Positions 42,085 to 50,977 are shown, counted from the stretch's first letter. The stretch is 64,000 bases of DNA from an uncultured Bacteroidota bacterium (GCA_903929195.1 CAIYTT010000042.1:1-64000), one strand, 5' to 3'. Notes: generated from the letters alone by a model not told the origin. Program-made: numbers and translations.

Positions 42085-43362
42085 ATGATGCGTTTATTAG
42101 CTGTTTTTTTACTGCTCTTATTTTCCTCGTCTGCCATATCGCAAGACAAACCAACCGTGGAAACAAGGGCGAAATTAGAAAATCAACGCAAAGAACTACT
42201 TGCAGACATTGCCGAAACACAAAAAGAGCTTACCGCCTTGCGAGATGATAAAAATGTATCCATCAATCAGTTGCAAGCACTACAACACCAGGTTGCCGAC
42301 AGACATAAATTAATGGTAAACATTAATGATGAAGTAGATGATATAAGCAGCTCTATTGCTGCCTATAAAAGTGAAATAAATTTTTTAATACAAAAAATTG
42401 AAAATTATAAACTTATTTATGCAAGGTCCATCAGGTATTCTTACGAAAGTAGAGGTAATTTAAATTTGTTTGCTTATTTGTTTTCTGCTAACGATTTTAA
42501 TGATGCTATGCGCAGAATGAAATATGTAAAGAAGCTAAGAGAATATCGGCAACAACAAGTAGAAAAAATAAAAGCTACGGAAGAAGAATTAAATAAAACC
42601 TTGCTTACGCTAAAAAGCGAACGTGTGAATAGAGAGAAACTGCTTGTATTAAATAATTCGCAAAGCAAAATACTTTTGCAAGAAACAAAAGAAGCAGAAG
42701 AATTAGTGCAGAAAATAAAAGAAAAAGAAAAACAATTAATTGCCGAACTTGATAAAAAGAAAAAAGCGGAAAAGAAAATAAGTGATGCAATAAATGAGAT
42801 TATTGTAAGCAAAATGAAAACGATAGAAGACAGTGCTGCAAAAAACAGTAATTCTAAATTAGTATTTAACCCGTTAGTACCAACAAAAACGCCCGGCAAT
42901 CAACCTAATCTTTATATGACGCCCAGTGATATGGCAGCTGCAACCAACTTCGAGAAAAGCAAAGGCAAATTAATATATCCAATTTCGCAAGGGGTTATCA
43001 GTTGTCACTTTGGGAATTACCGTGTTGGTAATATAGAATATTATAATAATGGCATAGATATACAAACCTACACAAATGGCACTGTAACAGCCGTATTTGA
43101 CGGCACAGTAAGTAGTGTAGTAAATATGGATGGTAAATTAATTGTATTAATACAACATGGTAATTATTTCACTGTATATAACAATTTATTCAACACCTTA
43201 GTTTCACCGGGAGAAAAAGTTCGTAAAATGCAACCAATAGGTATTGTAGCAAACAATGAAGACGGTAAACCTACTCTTAATTTTCAAATTTGGCGGTCGG
43301 CAGGCAGCAAAATGCAAACAATGCAGTTAAACCCCGAACAATGGGTAGGCAGAGCAGAATAA
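42085..43362 (+). CDS. EnvC-like murein hydrolase activator, copy 2
   Basis: 425 residues; signal peptide MMRLLAVFLLLLFSSSAISQ; coiled coil about residues 25-235; LytM domain with NNGIDIQTYTNG, HGNYFTVYNNLFN and LNFQIWRSAG. Again the metal ligands are missing, so it is not a peptidase. The N-terminal block KLENQRKELLADIAETQKEL matches copy 1 closely (ENRKEILKAIAETQKEL there). The linker is shorter and less Pro-rich. The two genes are a tandem duplication and probably one transcript. Confidence 0.88.
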   Translation: MMRLLAVFLLLLFSSSAISQDKPTVETRAKLENQRKELLADIAETQKELTALRDDKNVSINQLQALQHQVADRHKLMVNINDEVDDISSSIAAYKSEINFLIQKIENYKLIYARSIRYSYESRGNLNLFAYLFSANDFNDAMRRMKYVKKLREYRQQQVEKIKATEEELNKTLLTLKSERVNREKLLVLNNSQSKILLQETKEAEELVQKIKEKEKQLIAELDKKKKAEKKISDAINEIIVSKMKTIEDSAAKNSNSKLVFNPLVPTKTPGNQPNLYMTPSDMAAATNFEKSKGKLIYPISQGVISCHFGNYRVGNIEYYNNGIDIQTYTNGTVTAVFDGTVSSVVNMDGKLIVLIQHGNYFTVYNNLFNTLVSPGEKVRKMQPIGIVANNEDGKPTLNFQIWRSAGSKMQTMQLNPEQWVGRAE

Positions 43363-43394
43363 ATCTTTTTACAGCGTATCCATCACCCGATTTT

Positions 43395-43967
43395 CTAAAC
43401 CGCAGTTGGCACTAATTTTAAGGTCCAGTCGTATAAAGAATCGTATTGTTCGTCTATTAAATCATGTGGCAATGCCAAAGGTTCATATTTAGTAGTAATA
43501 AAAACGGTATGCATGCCCATTCTTTTCCCGAATTCCATATCACTAAGACTATTGCCAATCATTATGCTTCGTTTAAAATCAATATTGGGGAAATCAGCTT
43601 TTGCCTGCAATGCCATTCCTGTATTGGGTTTCCTGTTTTGGTCGGTATCCAATAGGGCAGTACAATTATAAATACGGTCTATTTTACCCCCTTGCAAACT
43701 AACTGTTTGTAAAATATTACTATTTATTTCTCTAAGGTCATTTAAGGTCATTATTCCTTTTTCTACACCACGCTGATTGGTAACAACTACAATTAAACCG
43801 AATTTAGAACTAAGTATTTTTAAAGCATCTACTGCACCTTCAAGAAAGTTAAATTCATTCCAATTAGTAATATAACTCCCCACACATTCTTCATTAATAA
43901 CACCATCTCTATCTAAAAACAGAGTCCATGTTTTGTCTATTTCATTACTATTATCAACAAAATTCAT
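43395..43967 (-). CDS. HAD-superfamily phosphatase, GmhB-like
   Basis: 190 residues from the ATG at 43967, placed one base after the gmhA stop; a longer frame from 43997 would overlap that gene. HAD motifs: TLFLDRDGVINEE with the two Asp, VVVTNQRG, and IMIGNSLSDMEFG. The zinc-ligand cysteines of classical GmhB are not evident. With GmhA next door it probably removes the 7-phosphate of a heptose bisphosphate in the nucleotide-heptose pathway for LPS or glycans. Exact substrate inferred from the neighbour. Confidence 0.88.
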   Translation of the reverse strand: MNFVDNSNEIDKTWTLFLDRDGVINEECVGSYITNWNEFNFLEGAVDALKILSSKFGLIVVVTNQRGVEKGIMTLNDLREINSNILQTVSLQGGKIDRIYNCTALLDTDQNRKPNTGMALQAKADFPNIDFKRSIMIGNSLSDMEFGKRMGMHTVFITTKYEPLALPHDLIDEQYDSLYDWTLKLVPTAV

Positions 43968-43968
43968 A

Positions 43969-44550
43969 TTATATAGTATTAAATAATTCTTTTTCAACTA
44001 ATTCGCAAACAATATGCCCTATCATAATGTGAGATTCCTGTATTCGAGGAGTATCTTTACTGGGTACATTTATTAAATAGGTGCAATTGTCTTTTAATTT
44101 ACCACCTGTTTCACCTGTAAAACATACAGTAATCATGCCAATAGCAGTAGCTTGTTCCATTGCTTTAATAATATTAACAGAATTGCCCGATGTACTTAAT
44201 CCTATCAATACATCTCCCGGCTTACCCATTCCTTTCACCATACGACTATAGACGACATCGAAGCTGTAATCGTTAGCAACGGCAGTTAAATAAGAAGTAT
44301 TACAGTGTAAAGCCTCCGATGGTAATGGGTCTCTATCTGTATAAAACCTACCGCTAAATTCCGCAGCAAGGTGTTGAGCATCGGCAGCACTACCGCCATT
44401 GCCGCAAAACAGTACTTTATTACCATTGGCAAATGCTTGGGCAACTGCTTTAGTAACTTGCTCTATTTTTAATAATAAAGTTTCGTTTGTTACTATTTGT
44501 TGCTTTACATCAACAGAGGATTGAATAATATTTTTTATTTTTTGTTGCAT
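43969..44550 (-). CDS. gmhA: Sedoheptulose-7-phosphate isomerase
   Basis: 193 residues of the SIS family. GNGGSAADAQHLAAEFSGRF near residue 50 is the GmhA signature; SGNSVNIIKAMEQA and DTPRIQESHIMIGHIVCELV follow. It converts sedoheptulose 7-phosphate to D-glycero-D-manno-heptose 7-phosphate. It overlaps the mRNA of the GmhB-like gene with a one-base gap between frames. The heptose kinase/adenylyltransferase (HldE) gene is not in the window. Confidence 0.94.
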   Translation of the reverse strand: MQQKIKNIIQSSVDVKQQIVTNETLLLKIEQVTKAVAQAFANGNKVLFCGNGGSAADAQHLAAEFSGRFYTDRDPLPSEALHCNTSYLTAVANDYSFDVVYSRMVKGMGKPGDVLIGLSTSGNSVNIIKAMEQATAIGMITVCFTGETGGKLKDNCTYLINVPSKDTPRIQESHIMIGHIVCELVEKELFNTI

Positions 44551-44649
44551 TTCGGCTGCAAAATTAAACTATTGGGTTTAAAAGTATAATTAAACCTGAA
44601 AATGCTTCTAAATAATGTATAGAATAAATTTATTTAACATAAATTTTAT

Positions 44650-44936
44650 TCAGCTCATAGAGGTATATAGCTGACTTTTTATTTCTTCTACGCTAAGCCC
44701 TGTTAAATCAGCAGTATCAAGGATGGACATTCCTTTTTTTAAGCAATTTTTAGCTACAAATAAATCCCTTCTTGTTTAGCAGTCGTAATCTTAGAAATAG
44801 TATCTCTGTATGTCTTCAAGTCGGCATTATAAGCTGCCTTTGCTACATCGCTCATTTTAGAAAGTTAGGCATCACTTAAAACATTCTTAAAACCGAAATC
44901 AGTAAAAATGTCTATATACTTTGCCATACCCATCAT
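44650..44936 (-). pseudogene. Decayed Rpn-family PD-(D/E)XK nuclease gene
   Basis: On the minus strand from ATG 44936: MAKYIDIFTDFGFKNVLSDA, then a TAA stop, then LSKMSDVAKAAYNADLKTYR and ISKITTAKQEG in the same frame, and after a one-base shift VAKNCLKKGMSILDTADLTG followed by LSVEEIKSQ. The start MAKYI...FTDFGFK and the end LSxM...Y...LxxYRD...AKxEG...LSxEEI are the two ends of Rpn (recombination-promoting nuclease/putative transposase) proteins, normally about 300 residues. The whole nuclease core between them is deleted. Clearly non-functional. Confidence 0.8.
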
Positions 44937-45041
44937 TTATATTAGTGCAAATTTAGATTTTTTATTTGGATGCCGGCAAAATATATATAACTCAATTTGT
45001 GTTGAAAAATTTATTTAAATGTTGGACGAAAATGAAACAAC

Positions 45042-45101
45042 AATTTTTTGTACAGTAATACAAACCTATCAATTAGCATTTGTATTACTGTACAAAAAAT
45101 T
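45042..45101 (-). terminator. Strong terminator after phaB
   Basis: A perfect 23-bp inverted repeat (45042-45064 with 45079-45101) around a 14-base loop, 20 bp past the phaB stop. Read on the minus strand it ends in a T-containing run; the arms are A/T-flanked, so it could work both ways. Confidence 0.75.
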
Positions 45102-45121
45102 AGACAGTGTATTATGTGATA

Positions 45122-45868
45122 CTAATACACATGTTGCCCACCATTAATACTTAAATTGGCACCTGTAATAAAATTAGCATGTTCTGATGCGAGGAAAGAA
45201 ACTAAATAAGCAACTTCTTCGGTGCCGCCCAACCTGCCCAATGGTATTTGGGCTATAATTTGATTTCTTACTTCTTCCTTCACAGCCATTACCATATCGG
45301 TACCTATGTAGCCGGGCGATATTGTATTTACGGTAATACCTTTATTGGCAACTTCCATTGCAAGTGTTTTTGTAAAACCATGCATACCTGCTTTAGCTGC
45401 CGAATAGTTTGCTTGACCGAATTGCCCTTTTTGCCCATTTACAGACGAAATATTGATGACTCTACCAAAACCTTTTTCTATCATGTGATTAATTACATGT
45501 CTTGTGCAATTAAATACACTGTCGAGGTTAGTAGAAATTACGGCACGCCAGTTCTCGTAGCTCATTTTTCTGAATGCACCGTCTTTTGTAATACCTGCAT
45601 TGTTAACTAAAACATCTACATGTCCTACTTCTTTCGCAATTTTTTCAATCATAAGACCACAAGAATCGTAATTTGCTACATCGGCAAAATAGATATCTAT
45701 ATTATAGCCTTCCTCATGCATTTTCTTTTTCCATGCCATTGCTTTTGTTTCATTATGATAATTGGCTACAACAATATATCCATCATCATATAATTTTTTG
45801 CACATAGCAGTACCTAAACCACCTGTACCACCGGTTACCAATACGATTCTCTTTTCTGTGTTTGTCAT
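45122..45868 (-). CDS. phaB: Acetoacetyl-CoA reductase-like SDR
   Basis: 248 residues from the ATG at 45868 (MTNTEKRIVLVTGGTGGLG). Classical SDR motifs: TGGTGGLG, NNAG in LVNNAGITKDG, catalytic Ser in INISSVNGQKGQFGQ, Tyr-x3-Lys in YSAAKAG. The NGQKGQFGQANYSAAKAGMH stretch is typical of PhaB, which makes (R)-3-hydroxybutyryl-CoA with NADPH for polyhydroxybutyrate. No phaA or phaC is in the window, so PHB synthesis is not proven; FabG-type activity is the alternative. A transhydrogenase (NADPH supply) is encoded divergently next door. Confidence 0.88.
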   Translation of the reverse strand: MTNTEKRIVLVTGGTGGLGTAMCKKLYDDGYIVVANYHNETKAMAWKKKMHEEGYNIDIYFADVANYDSCGLMIEKIAKEVGHVDVLVNNAGITKDGAFRKMSYENWRAVISTNLDSVFNCTRHVINHMIEKGFGRVINISSVNGQKGQFGQANYSAAKAGMHGFTKTLAMEVANKGITVNTISPGYIGTDMVMAVKEEVRNQIIAQIPLGRLGGTEEVAYLVSFLASEHANFITGANLSINGGQHVY

Positions 45869-46261
45869 TTTTTTGTGTTTTATTTTGCAATGTAAATTAA
45901 TTAAAAACATGAATAAAAAAATAGTTACAGAATTTTTTCTTTAAAAATTAGTTTATAATATATTGAATTAAATGTATTTTAAATATACAATGCAATAAAT
46001 GATTCATACATATAGGGCGTTAAATAATTAAAATATATGCATTAATAGTTTAAATTTATAATTTGAAATCGTGATTATGATTTTATTTCAATAATATTTA
46101 GATTAATTTGTTGAAAATTCTTGCATAAATTGTGTTTAATATTACTTTTGCATCGAAATAGTAAACGTTATTTCATAGGCAGCCTTGAAAAATAATATAA
46201 TGTTATTTTCAATGTAATTAATTTTATTATCTGTCTTATTTAAAGAACCGGAACAATAATT
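45869..46261. other. Divergent spacer with the transhydrogenase promoter
   Basis: A 393-bp AT-rich region between the phaB and pntAA starts. The TACTTTTG box at 46143-46150 gives a leader of about 110 bases before pntAA. I see no attenuator hairpin or riboswitch fold in the leader. Confidence 0.5.
46143..46150 (+). promoter_or_regulatory. -7 promoter box for the pnt operon
   Basis: TACTTTTG is an exact TAnnTTTG match, 111 bases before the pntAA start codon. Confidence 0.5.
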
Positions 46262-47386
46262 ATGGTCATTGGTGTATTAAAAGAACAGTCTTCAGAATCA
46301 CGTGTATCGCTGGTACCGGAGGTAGTTTCTGCCCTTGTAAAAATGAATGTTGCAGTTTGGGTGGAACATAACGCAGGCGAAACTGCCTTTTTCAATAATC
46401 AGTCTTATATAGACGCAGGGGCATTAATTAAAGACGGACAAGAAATAAGAGCAAATGCCGATGTTGTTTTGTCGTTACAAGCTGCTAATATTGGCGAAGT
46501 AAAGCCCGGAGCGGTTGTAATGGGTATTTTCCAACCTCTTTTTGTACCCGGATTAATGCAAAAATGGGCAGAAAAAGGATATACCGTATTTAGTATGGAT
46601 ACCATACCGCGTACTACCCGCGCACAATCTATGGATGTACTAAGCTCACAAGCAAATATTGCAGGTTATAAAGCCGTACTTTTAGCTGCAACTCAATATT
46701 GCAGATATTTCCCTATGTTTATGACCGCAGCGGGTAGCATACCTCCGGCTAAAGTATTGATATTAGGGGCAGGTGTTGCAGGTTTGCAAGCTATTGCTAC
46801 AGCCAGAAGATTAGGTGCGGTAGTAGAAGTGTTTGATACCAGACCGGCTGTGAAGGAAGAAGTAATGAGTTTAGGAGCAAAATTTGTAGAAGTTGAGGGT
46901 GCTGCAGACGCATCTAAAGCAGGTGGTTATGCAGTAGAACAAAGTGAAGATTTTCAGCGGAAGCAAAGAGAGAAGATTCATGAGCATGCTAAAAAATCAG
47001 ATATTATCATTTCTACAGCACAAATACCCGGGAAAAAAGCACCTATCTTAATTACAAAAGCAATGATTGAAGACATGAGAGCAGGTTCTCTTATTGTTGA
47101 TTTGGCTTCTGTAACAGGTGGAAATACGGATTTAACCGAAAACGATAAAACAATAATGCATAATGGTGTTACCATAATAGGTAATTCTGCACTTGCAGCA
47201 ACCGCACCTGCCGATGCAAGTAAACTATACAGTAAAAACCTATTAAATTTCTCTAAATTAATCATTAATAAGGAAGGTGGTATCAACCTGAATTTTGAAG
47301 ATGATATAGTTAAAGGCACTTGTATTGCACACGATGGTAAAATAGTAAACGAAAGAGTCAATTCTTTAGTTGCAGTAGCAAATTAA
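46262..47386 (+). CDS. pntAA: NAD(P) transhydrogenase subunit alpha part 1
   Basis: 374 residues: the soluble NAD(H)-binding domain I. VIGVLKEQSSESRVSLVPE starts the AlaDH/PNT N-terminal domain; the dinucleotide fold has LGAGVAGLQAIATARRLGA and VFDTRPAVKEEVMSLGAKF near residue 185. It passes hydride from NADH to NADP+ in a proton-driven reaction. First gene of a three-gene operon (alpha-1, alpha-2, beta), the split-subunit layout common outside Enterobacteria. Confidence 0.96.
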   Translation: MVIGVLKEQSSESRVSLVPEVVSALVKMNVAVWVEHNAGETAFFNNQSYIDAGALIKDGQEIRANADVVLSLQAANIGEVKPGAVVMGIFQPLFVPGLMQKWAEKGYTVFSMDTIPRTTRAQSMDVLSSQANIAGYKAVLLAATQYCRYFPMFMTAAGSIPPAKVLILGAGVAGLQAIATARRLGAVVEVFDTRPAVKEEVMSLGAKFVEVEGAADASKAGGYAVEQSEDFQRKQREKIHEHAKKSDIIISTAQIPGKKAPILITKAMIEDMRAGSLIVDLASVTGGNTDLTENDKTIMHNGVTIIGNSALAATAPADASKLYSKNLLNFSKLIINKEGGINLNFEDDIVKGTCIAHDGKIVNERVNSLVAVAN

Positions 47387-47425
47387 TAAATATATTCAAT
47401 AATCTAAAAGATTTAATCAGTAATT

Positions 47426-47740
47426 ATGGATTTTATATTACATTTATTTACAGACCCTGCCAATTATCGCTTAATAACAATTGTTATTTTGTCTATATTT
47501 TTAGGCATAGAAGTAATATCGCGAGTGCCTGCCGTATTACATACCCCATTAATGAGTGGTGCAAATGCCATACATGGTGTTGTTATTATTGGCGCCATTA
47601 TTGTTATGGGTGAGGCTACCGACATTTTCTCGCAAGTATTAGGTTTCTTAGCAGTTGTATTAGGAACATTAAATGTGGTAGGTGGTTTTGTTGTTACAGA
47701 CAGAATGTTAGAAATGTTTGACAAAAAGAAGAAAAAATAA
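47426..47740 (+). CDS. pntAB: NAD(P) transhydrogenase subunit alpha part 2
   Basis: 104 residues, four predicted membrane helices: VSRVPAVLHTPLMSGANAIH is the usual signature of the small PntA transmembrane subunit, followed by GVVIIGAIIVMG and LNVVGGFVVTDRMLEMF. It forms, with PntB, the proton channel (domain II). Sits 39 bp after pntAA. Confidence 0.95.
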   Translation: MDFILHLFTDPANYRLITIVILSIFLGIEVISRVPAVLHTPLMSGANAIHGVVIIGAIIVMGEATDIFSQVLGFLAVVLGTLNVVGGFVVTDRMLEMFDKKKKK

Positions 47741-47787
47741 TTCACAATATATTTTTAATAATAGTAGTTTTTTTAATTCAAAAAACA

Positions 47788-49194
47788 ATGGATCAAAATA
47801 TATCAACTTTAATTTTAAACCTTGCTTACCTAATTGGTTCAATAACATTTATTATAGGTCTTAAAATGTTATCACACCCCGAAACAGCCCGTAAAGGTAA
47901 TATGATAGCAGCGGTAGGTATGTCAATTGCTATTTTGGGTACTATTTTCTTGAAAGTAGGTGGTGATAATGTAGCAATAAAATATGCAATCATTTTCGGT
48001 GGTCTTATTATAGGTACTGTTGTTGGTTTTATTGCAGCTAAGAAAGTACAAATGACAGCAATGCCCGAAATGGTAAGCTTGTTTAATGGTATGGGTGGTG
48101 CTTGTGCAATGCTTATTTCCTTAATTGAGTTTCACATAGATGACAAACCGGCAATTGGCAAACTTGTTATTATTGTTTTAGGAATGATAATTGGTACTGT
48201 ATCTTTTGCAGGTAGTATTATTGCATGGGGTAAACTAAATGGTAAAATAAAAGATAAAACAATTGCAGGCGGACAAATTATCAATTTTATACTGTTTGGT
48301 GGTATTATCATTTTATCTACCGTTGTTATTGGTGGCTTTGCTCCCGACCTTACAATCTATTTATTTTATGGTATCTTATCATTAGCAGCTATATACGGTA
48401 TTCTGTTTGTAATGCCAATAGGTGGTGCAGATATGCCTGTGGTAATATCACTTTTAAACTCTTTTACGGGTGTAGCAGCTGCATTCGGTGGTTTCCTTTA
48501 CGACAATCCGGTAATGCTTACAGGTGGTATTTTAGTTGGTTCTGCCGGTACTATTTTAACCATACTAATGTGTAAAGCAATGAACCGTTCGTTGAAAAAT
48601 GTATTAATTGGTTCGTTTGGCGGGGCAAAAGCAGGAGTAGCAGGTGCTGCAAAAGAACAAGGTAATTTTAAAGAAATTTCGCTTAATGATACCGCAGTAT
48701 TAATGGCTTATGCTCAGAAAGTAATGATAATACCCGGTTATGGGCTTGCTGTTGCACAAGCACAACATACCTGCCACGAATTAGAAAAAATATTAGGTGA
48801 AAAAGGAGTAGAGGTTGTTTATGGTATTCACCCGGTTGCGGGTCGTATGCCGGGCCACATGAACGTATTATTGGCAGAGGCAGATGTACCTTATGAAAAA
48901 CTATTGGAAATGGAAGATGCCAACGACCAAATGGGAAGTACAAATGTGGTATTGATTCTTGGTGCGAATGACGTTGTGAATCCTGCTGCTAAAGAAGACC
49001 CTACAAGCCCAATATACGGTATGCCTATTCTAGAGGTTGAAAAAGCAGAACACGTAATTGTAAATAAACGTAGTATGAAGCCCGGATATGCAGGTATTGA
49101 AAACGAATTGTTCTTCCGTCCTAAAACATCTATGTTATTTGGAGATGCCAAAAAAGTACTTCAAAATCTGATAGCTGAATTGAAACAAGTATAA
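47788..49194 (+). CDS. pntB: NAD(P) transhydrogenase subunit beta
   Basis: 468 residues: about nine membrane helices over residues 5-270, then the NADP(H)-binding domain III, with VMIIPGYGLAVAQAQHTCHE, YGIHPVAGRMPGHMNVLLAE and LGANDVVNPAA. It completes the proton-translocating transhydrogenase in the inner membrane and supplies NADPH. The operon ends at a strong hairpin 31 bp after its stop. Confidence 0.97.
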   Translation: MDQNISTLILNLAYLIGSITFIIGLKMLSHPETARKGNMIAAVGMSIAILGTIFLKVGGDNVAIKYAIIFGGLIIGTVVGFIAAKKVQMTAMPEMVSLFNGMGGACAMLISLIEFHIDDKPAIGKLVIIVLGMIIGTVSFAGSIIAWGKLNGKIKDKTIAGGQIINFILFGGIIILSTVVIGGFAPDLTIYLFYGILSLAAIYGILFVMPIGGADMPVVISLLNSFTGVAAAFGGFLYDNPVMLTGGILVGSAGTILTILMCKAMNRSLKNVLIGSFGGAKAGVAGAAKEQGNFKEISLNDTAVLMAYAQKVMIIPGYGLAVAQAQHTCHELEKILGEKGVEVVYGIHPVAGRMPGHMNVLLAEADVPYEKLLEMEDANDQMGSTNVVLILGANDVVNPAAKEDPTSPIYGMPILEVEKAEHVIVNKRSMKPGYAGIENELFFRPKTSMLFGDAKKVLQNLIAELKQV

Positions 49195-49225
49195 ATTATT
49201 GGGATTGCAGTTAGTTGCAATGCAT

Positions 49226-49279
49226 AAAAAAACGTGTGATATTATGAAGAATAATCTTCAAAATATCACACGTTTTTTT
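49226..49279 (+). terminator. Rho-independent terminator of the pnt operon
   Basis: A perfect 18-bp stem, AAAAAAACGTGTGATATT with AATATCACACGTTTTTTT. Its loop contains a further 6-bp stem (TGAAGA/TCTTCA). T-rich 3' arm. Confidence 0.92.
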
Positions 49280-49351
49280 AACCGGTAGTTATATTTTTGT
49301 TTTTTGCAAAAAAAATAATATTAAAAAACTTGCTGATTCTAAAATAATCAC

Positions 49352-49359
49352 TAAATTTG
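49352..49359 (+). promoter_or_regulatory. -7 promoter box touching the EGF-lipoprotein start
   Basis: TAAATTTG matches TAnnTTTG, with a CTTG at about 49329-49332 as -33 element, 19 bases apart. The box ends 3 bases before the ATG at 49363. Confidence 0.4.
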
Positions 49360-49362
49360 AAC

Positions 49363-50034
49363 ATGATTAATAAGAAAAACCGCACCCTAATAAAGGTAGC
49401 AATCGTAATTTTATCTTTCGCAGCCATTAGTTATTTTTCTTGTACGAAAGTAGGTAAGGCACCAATTTGTAATGGTGTTAAATGTTTTAATGGTGCTTTT
49501 TGCAATGATTCTTTTGCAAATGCACAATATCTTGCACAATGGAAAGATAAAGATACCCTTAATCCAAGTTATGTATATAGAGATTCTCCAAATGGTAAAT
49601 GTATGTGTCCGGTAGGATATGAAGGTAAATATTGTGAAAAAGCCAAAATAAGTAAATATTTTGGTACATGGTATGTAAAACAAGTATATATAGGAAGTGA
49701 TTCTGCTACTTATGTAGGTAAAGATTCTTTATATTCCATTGTAATAGATACAACAAATACCCCTACAACTTTTTATATTCAAAATTTTATGGGCAATCTT
49801 AATTATAACAAAATTATTTGCACTATGGATAGTGCAAATTCTTATACTTTCGTTATAGATACAATGTCCAGCGTACAAATGTGGTTTGCTCCTTCTGATT
49901 TCCATGGTGGCAAAGGATATATTGCACCTGATGGCAGTACCATTTTTGCAACATTCAGTATAAAAATGACCGATGCTACGCATAACTGGAAGCAAGATAC
50001 CTTTAATGTGTACATGCAAAAAATGCCATTTTAA
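49363..50034 (+). CDS. EGF-like domain lipoprotein
   Basis: 223 residues. Lysine-rich start, hydrophobic segment and the lipobox-like end YFSC (Cys about residue 25) indicate an exported lipoprotein. An EGF-like module follows with six cysteines: ICNGVKCFNGAFCND, then GKCMCPVGYEGKYCE. The C-terminal 120 residues are a beta-rich domain (FGTWYVKQVYIGSDS onward) resembling lipocalin-like/DUF domains of Bacteroidota lipoproteins. Function unknown; an adhesive surface role is possible. EGF-like folds are rare in bacteria but known in this phylum. Confidence 0.85.
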   Translation: MINKKNRTLIKVAIVILSFAAISYFSCTKVGKAPICNGVKCFNGAFCNDSFANAQYLAQWKDKDTLNPSYVYRDSPNGKCMCPVGYEGKYCEKAKISKYFGTWYVKQVYIGSDSATYVGKDSLYSIVIDTTNTPTTFYIQNFMGNLNYNKIICTMDSANSYTFVIDTMSSVQMWFAPSDFHGGKGYIAPDGSTIFATFSIKMTDATHNWKQDTFNVYMQKMPF

Positions 50035-50067
50035 AACATAAATACTCACTTCTTAAATTTAGTATTT

Positions 50068-50110
50068 ATATTGGAATGCATGTATCTATTTTGAATTTGC
50101 ATTCCAATAT
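50068..50110 (+). terminator. Terminator after the EGF-lipoprotein gene
   Basis: A perfect 13-bp stem, ATATTGGAATGCA with TGCATTCCAATAT, around a 17-base loop and followed by TCATTTTTCTT. Confidence 0.75.
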
Positions 50111-50224
50111 TCATTTTTCTTGAATTTAATGTGTATCATGTACTAAATATTTATTTGTCCAAAAAAAATATTTAGTATCCTTTAAAAAGTCTGTAAAATA
50201 ATTTGCAAAATGAATTTTCTTACC

Positions 50225-50232
50225 TACTTTTG
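50225..50232 (+). promoter_or_regulatory. -7 promoter box for the tRNA-tuf cluster
   Basis: TACTTTTG, an exact TAnnTTTG match, 49 bases before the first tRNA. A TTTG about 20 bases upstream is a plausible -33 element. Confidence 0.5.
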
Positions 50233-50281
50233 CAATCCCAAATACAAAAAGGGAATAAGTTCTTTACATAATGAAACAATA

Positions 50282-50354
50282 GCCACTTTAGCTCAGATGG
50301 TAGAGCAACTGATTTGTAATCAGTAGGTCGCTGGTTCGATTCCGGCAAGTGGCT
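50282..50354 (+). tRNA. tRNA-Thr (anticodon TGT)
   Basis: Acceptor GCCACTT pairs with AAGTGGC; D arm, anticodon stem CTGAT/ATCAG with loop anticodon TGT, and T arm with GGTTCGATTCC are all present. First of four tRNAs before tuf. Confidence 0.97.
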
Positions 50355-50481
50355 CAATAAATGCAAAATTTAAAAATTTAAATATATTTATATGCAAATA
50401 CATTTAAATTTTTAATTGCAAACAATGAAATTGGAAAATCAAATACTTAAAATAGTTTTTTGATTTTTTAATTTGTAAAAT

Positions 50482-50564
50482 GGGTAGATGGCCGAGCGGC
50501 TAAAGGCGACAGACTGTAAATCTGTTCTCTCACGAGTACGGAGGTTCGAATCCTTCTCTGCCCA
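50482..50564 (+). tRNA. tRNA-Tyr (anticodon GTA)
   Basis: 83 bases with the long variable arm of class II tRNAs. Acceptor GGGTAGA pairs with TCTGCCC; anticodon GTA in CTGTAAA; T arm GAGGTTCGAATCCTTC. Confidence 0.97.
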
Positions 50565-50632
50565 CTTTTTTAATTTGTTTGTAGGGTACAATAATTTTTG
50601 GCCGCATATTGTACTTGCAAATTTTGTAATAA

Positions 50633-50705
50633 GCGGAAGTAGCTCAGTTGGTAGAGCGACAGCCTTCCAAGCTGTAGGTCGCGGGTTCGAGCCTCGTCTT
50701 CCGCT
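50633..50705 (+). tRNA. tRNA-Gly (anticodon TCC)
   Basis: Acceptor GCGGAAG pairs with CTTCCGC; anticodon stem CAGCC/GCTG region with loop TTCCAA, anticodon TCC; T loop TTCGAG. Confidence 0.97.
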
Positions 50706-50812
50706 CATATTAAAATGAAAAGGTTTAAAGCATGCAAATAAAATTTGTAGCTTAAACCTAATTTTGCATATAAAACGTTTTTTGAAGTTCTTTGCTTATA
50801 AAATAAATACAA

Positions 50813-50884
<72 letters not shown>

Positions 50885-50960
50885 CATTGCTTAGAATAGT
50901 ATAATAAATTTTTACTAATATAAAAATAAATATACTAATCAACAGCTAAAAATTGGAATA

Positions 50961-50977
50961 AACGCCATTGTGGCGTT
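50961..50977 (+). promoter_or_regulatory. Short hairpin in the tuf leader
   Basis: A perfect 7-bp stem, AACGCCA with TGGCGTT, and a 3-base loop in the 145-base spacer between tRNA-Thr and tuf. Too short and without a T run to be a clear terminator; it may affect processing or tuf translation. Confidence 0.4.

Larger units (their letters stand above)
44551..45121. other. 571-bp intergenic region with a nuclease remnant and a terminator
   Basis: Contains the Rpn-type pseudogene (44650-44936) and the phaB terminator hairpin (45042-45101); the rest is AT-rich with no frame of note. Confidence 0.7.

Noticed and set aside
41600-43362. Active M23 metallopeptidases
   Set aside because: The metal-binding His and Asp positions are replaced in both proteins, so I call EnvC-like activators instead.
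45248-45610. Cys-rich frame antisense to phaB
   Set aside because: It lies wholly within the conserved SDR coding frame and has no family resemblance.
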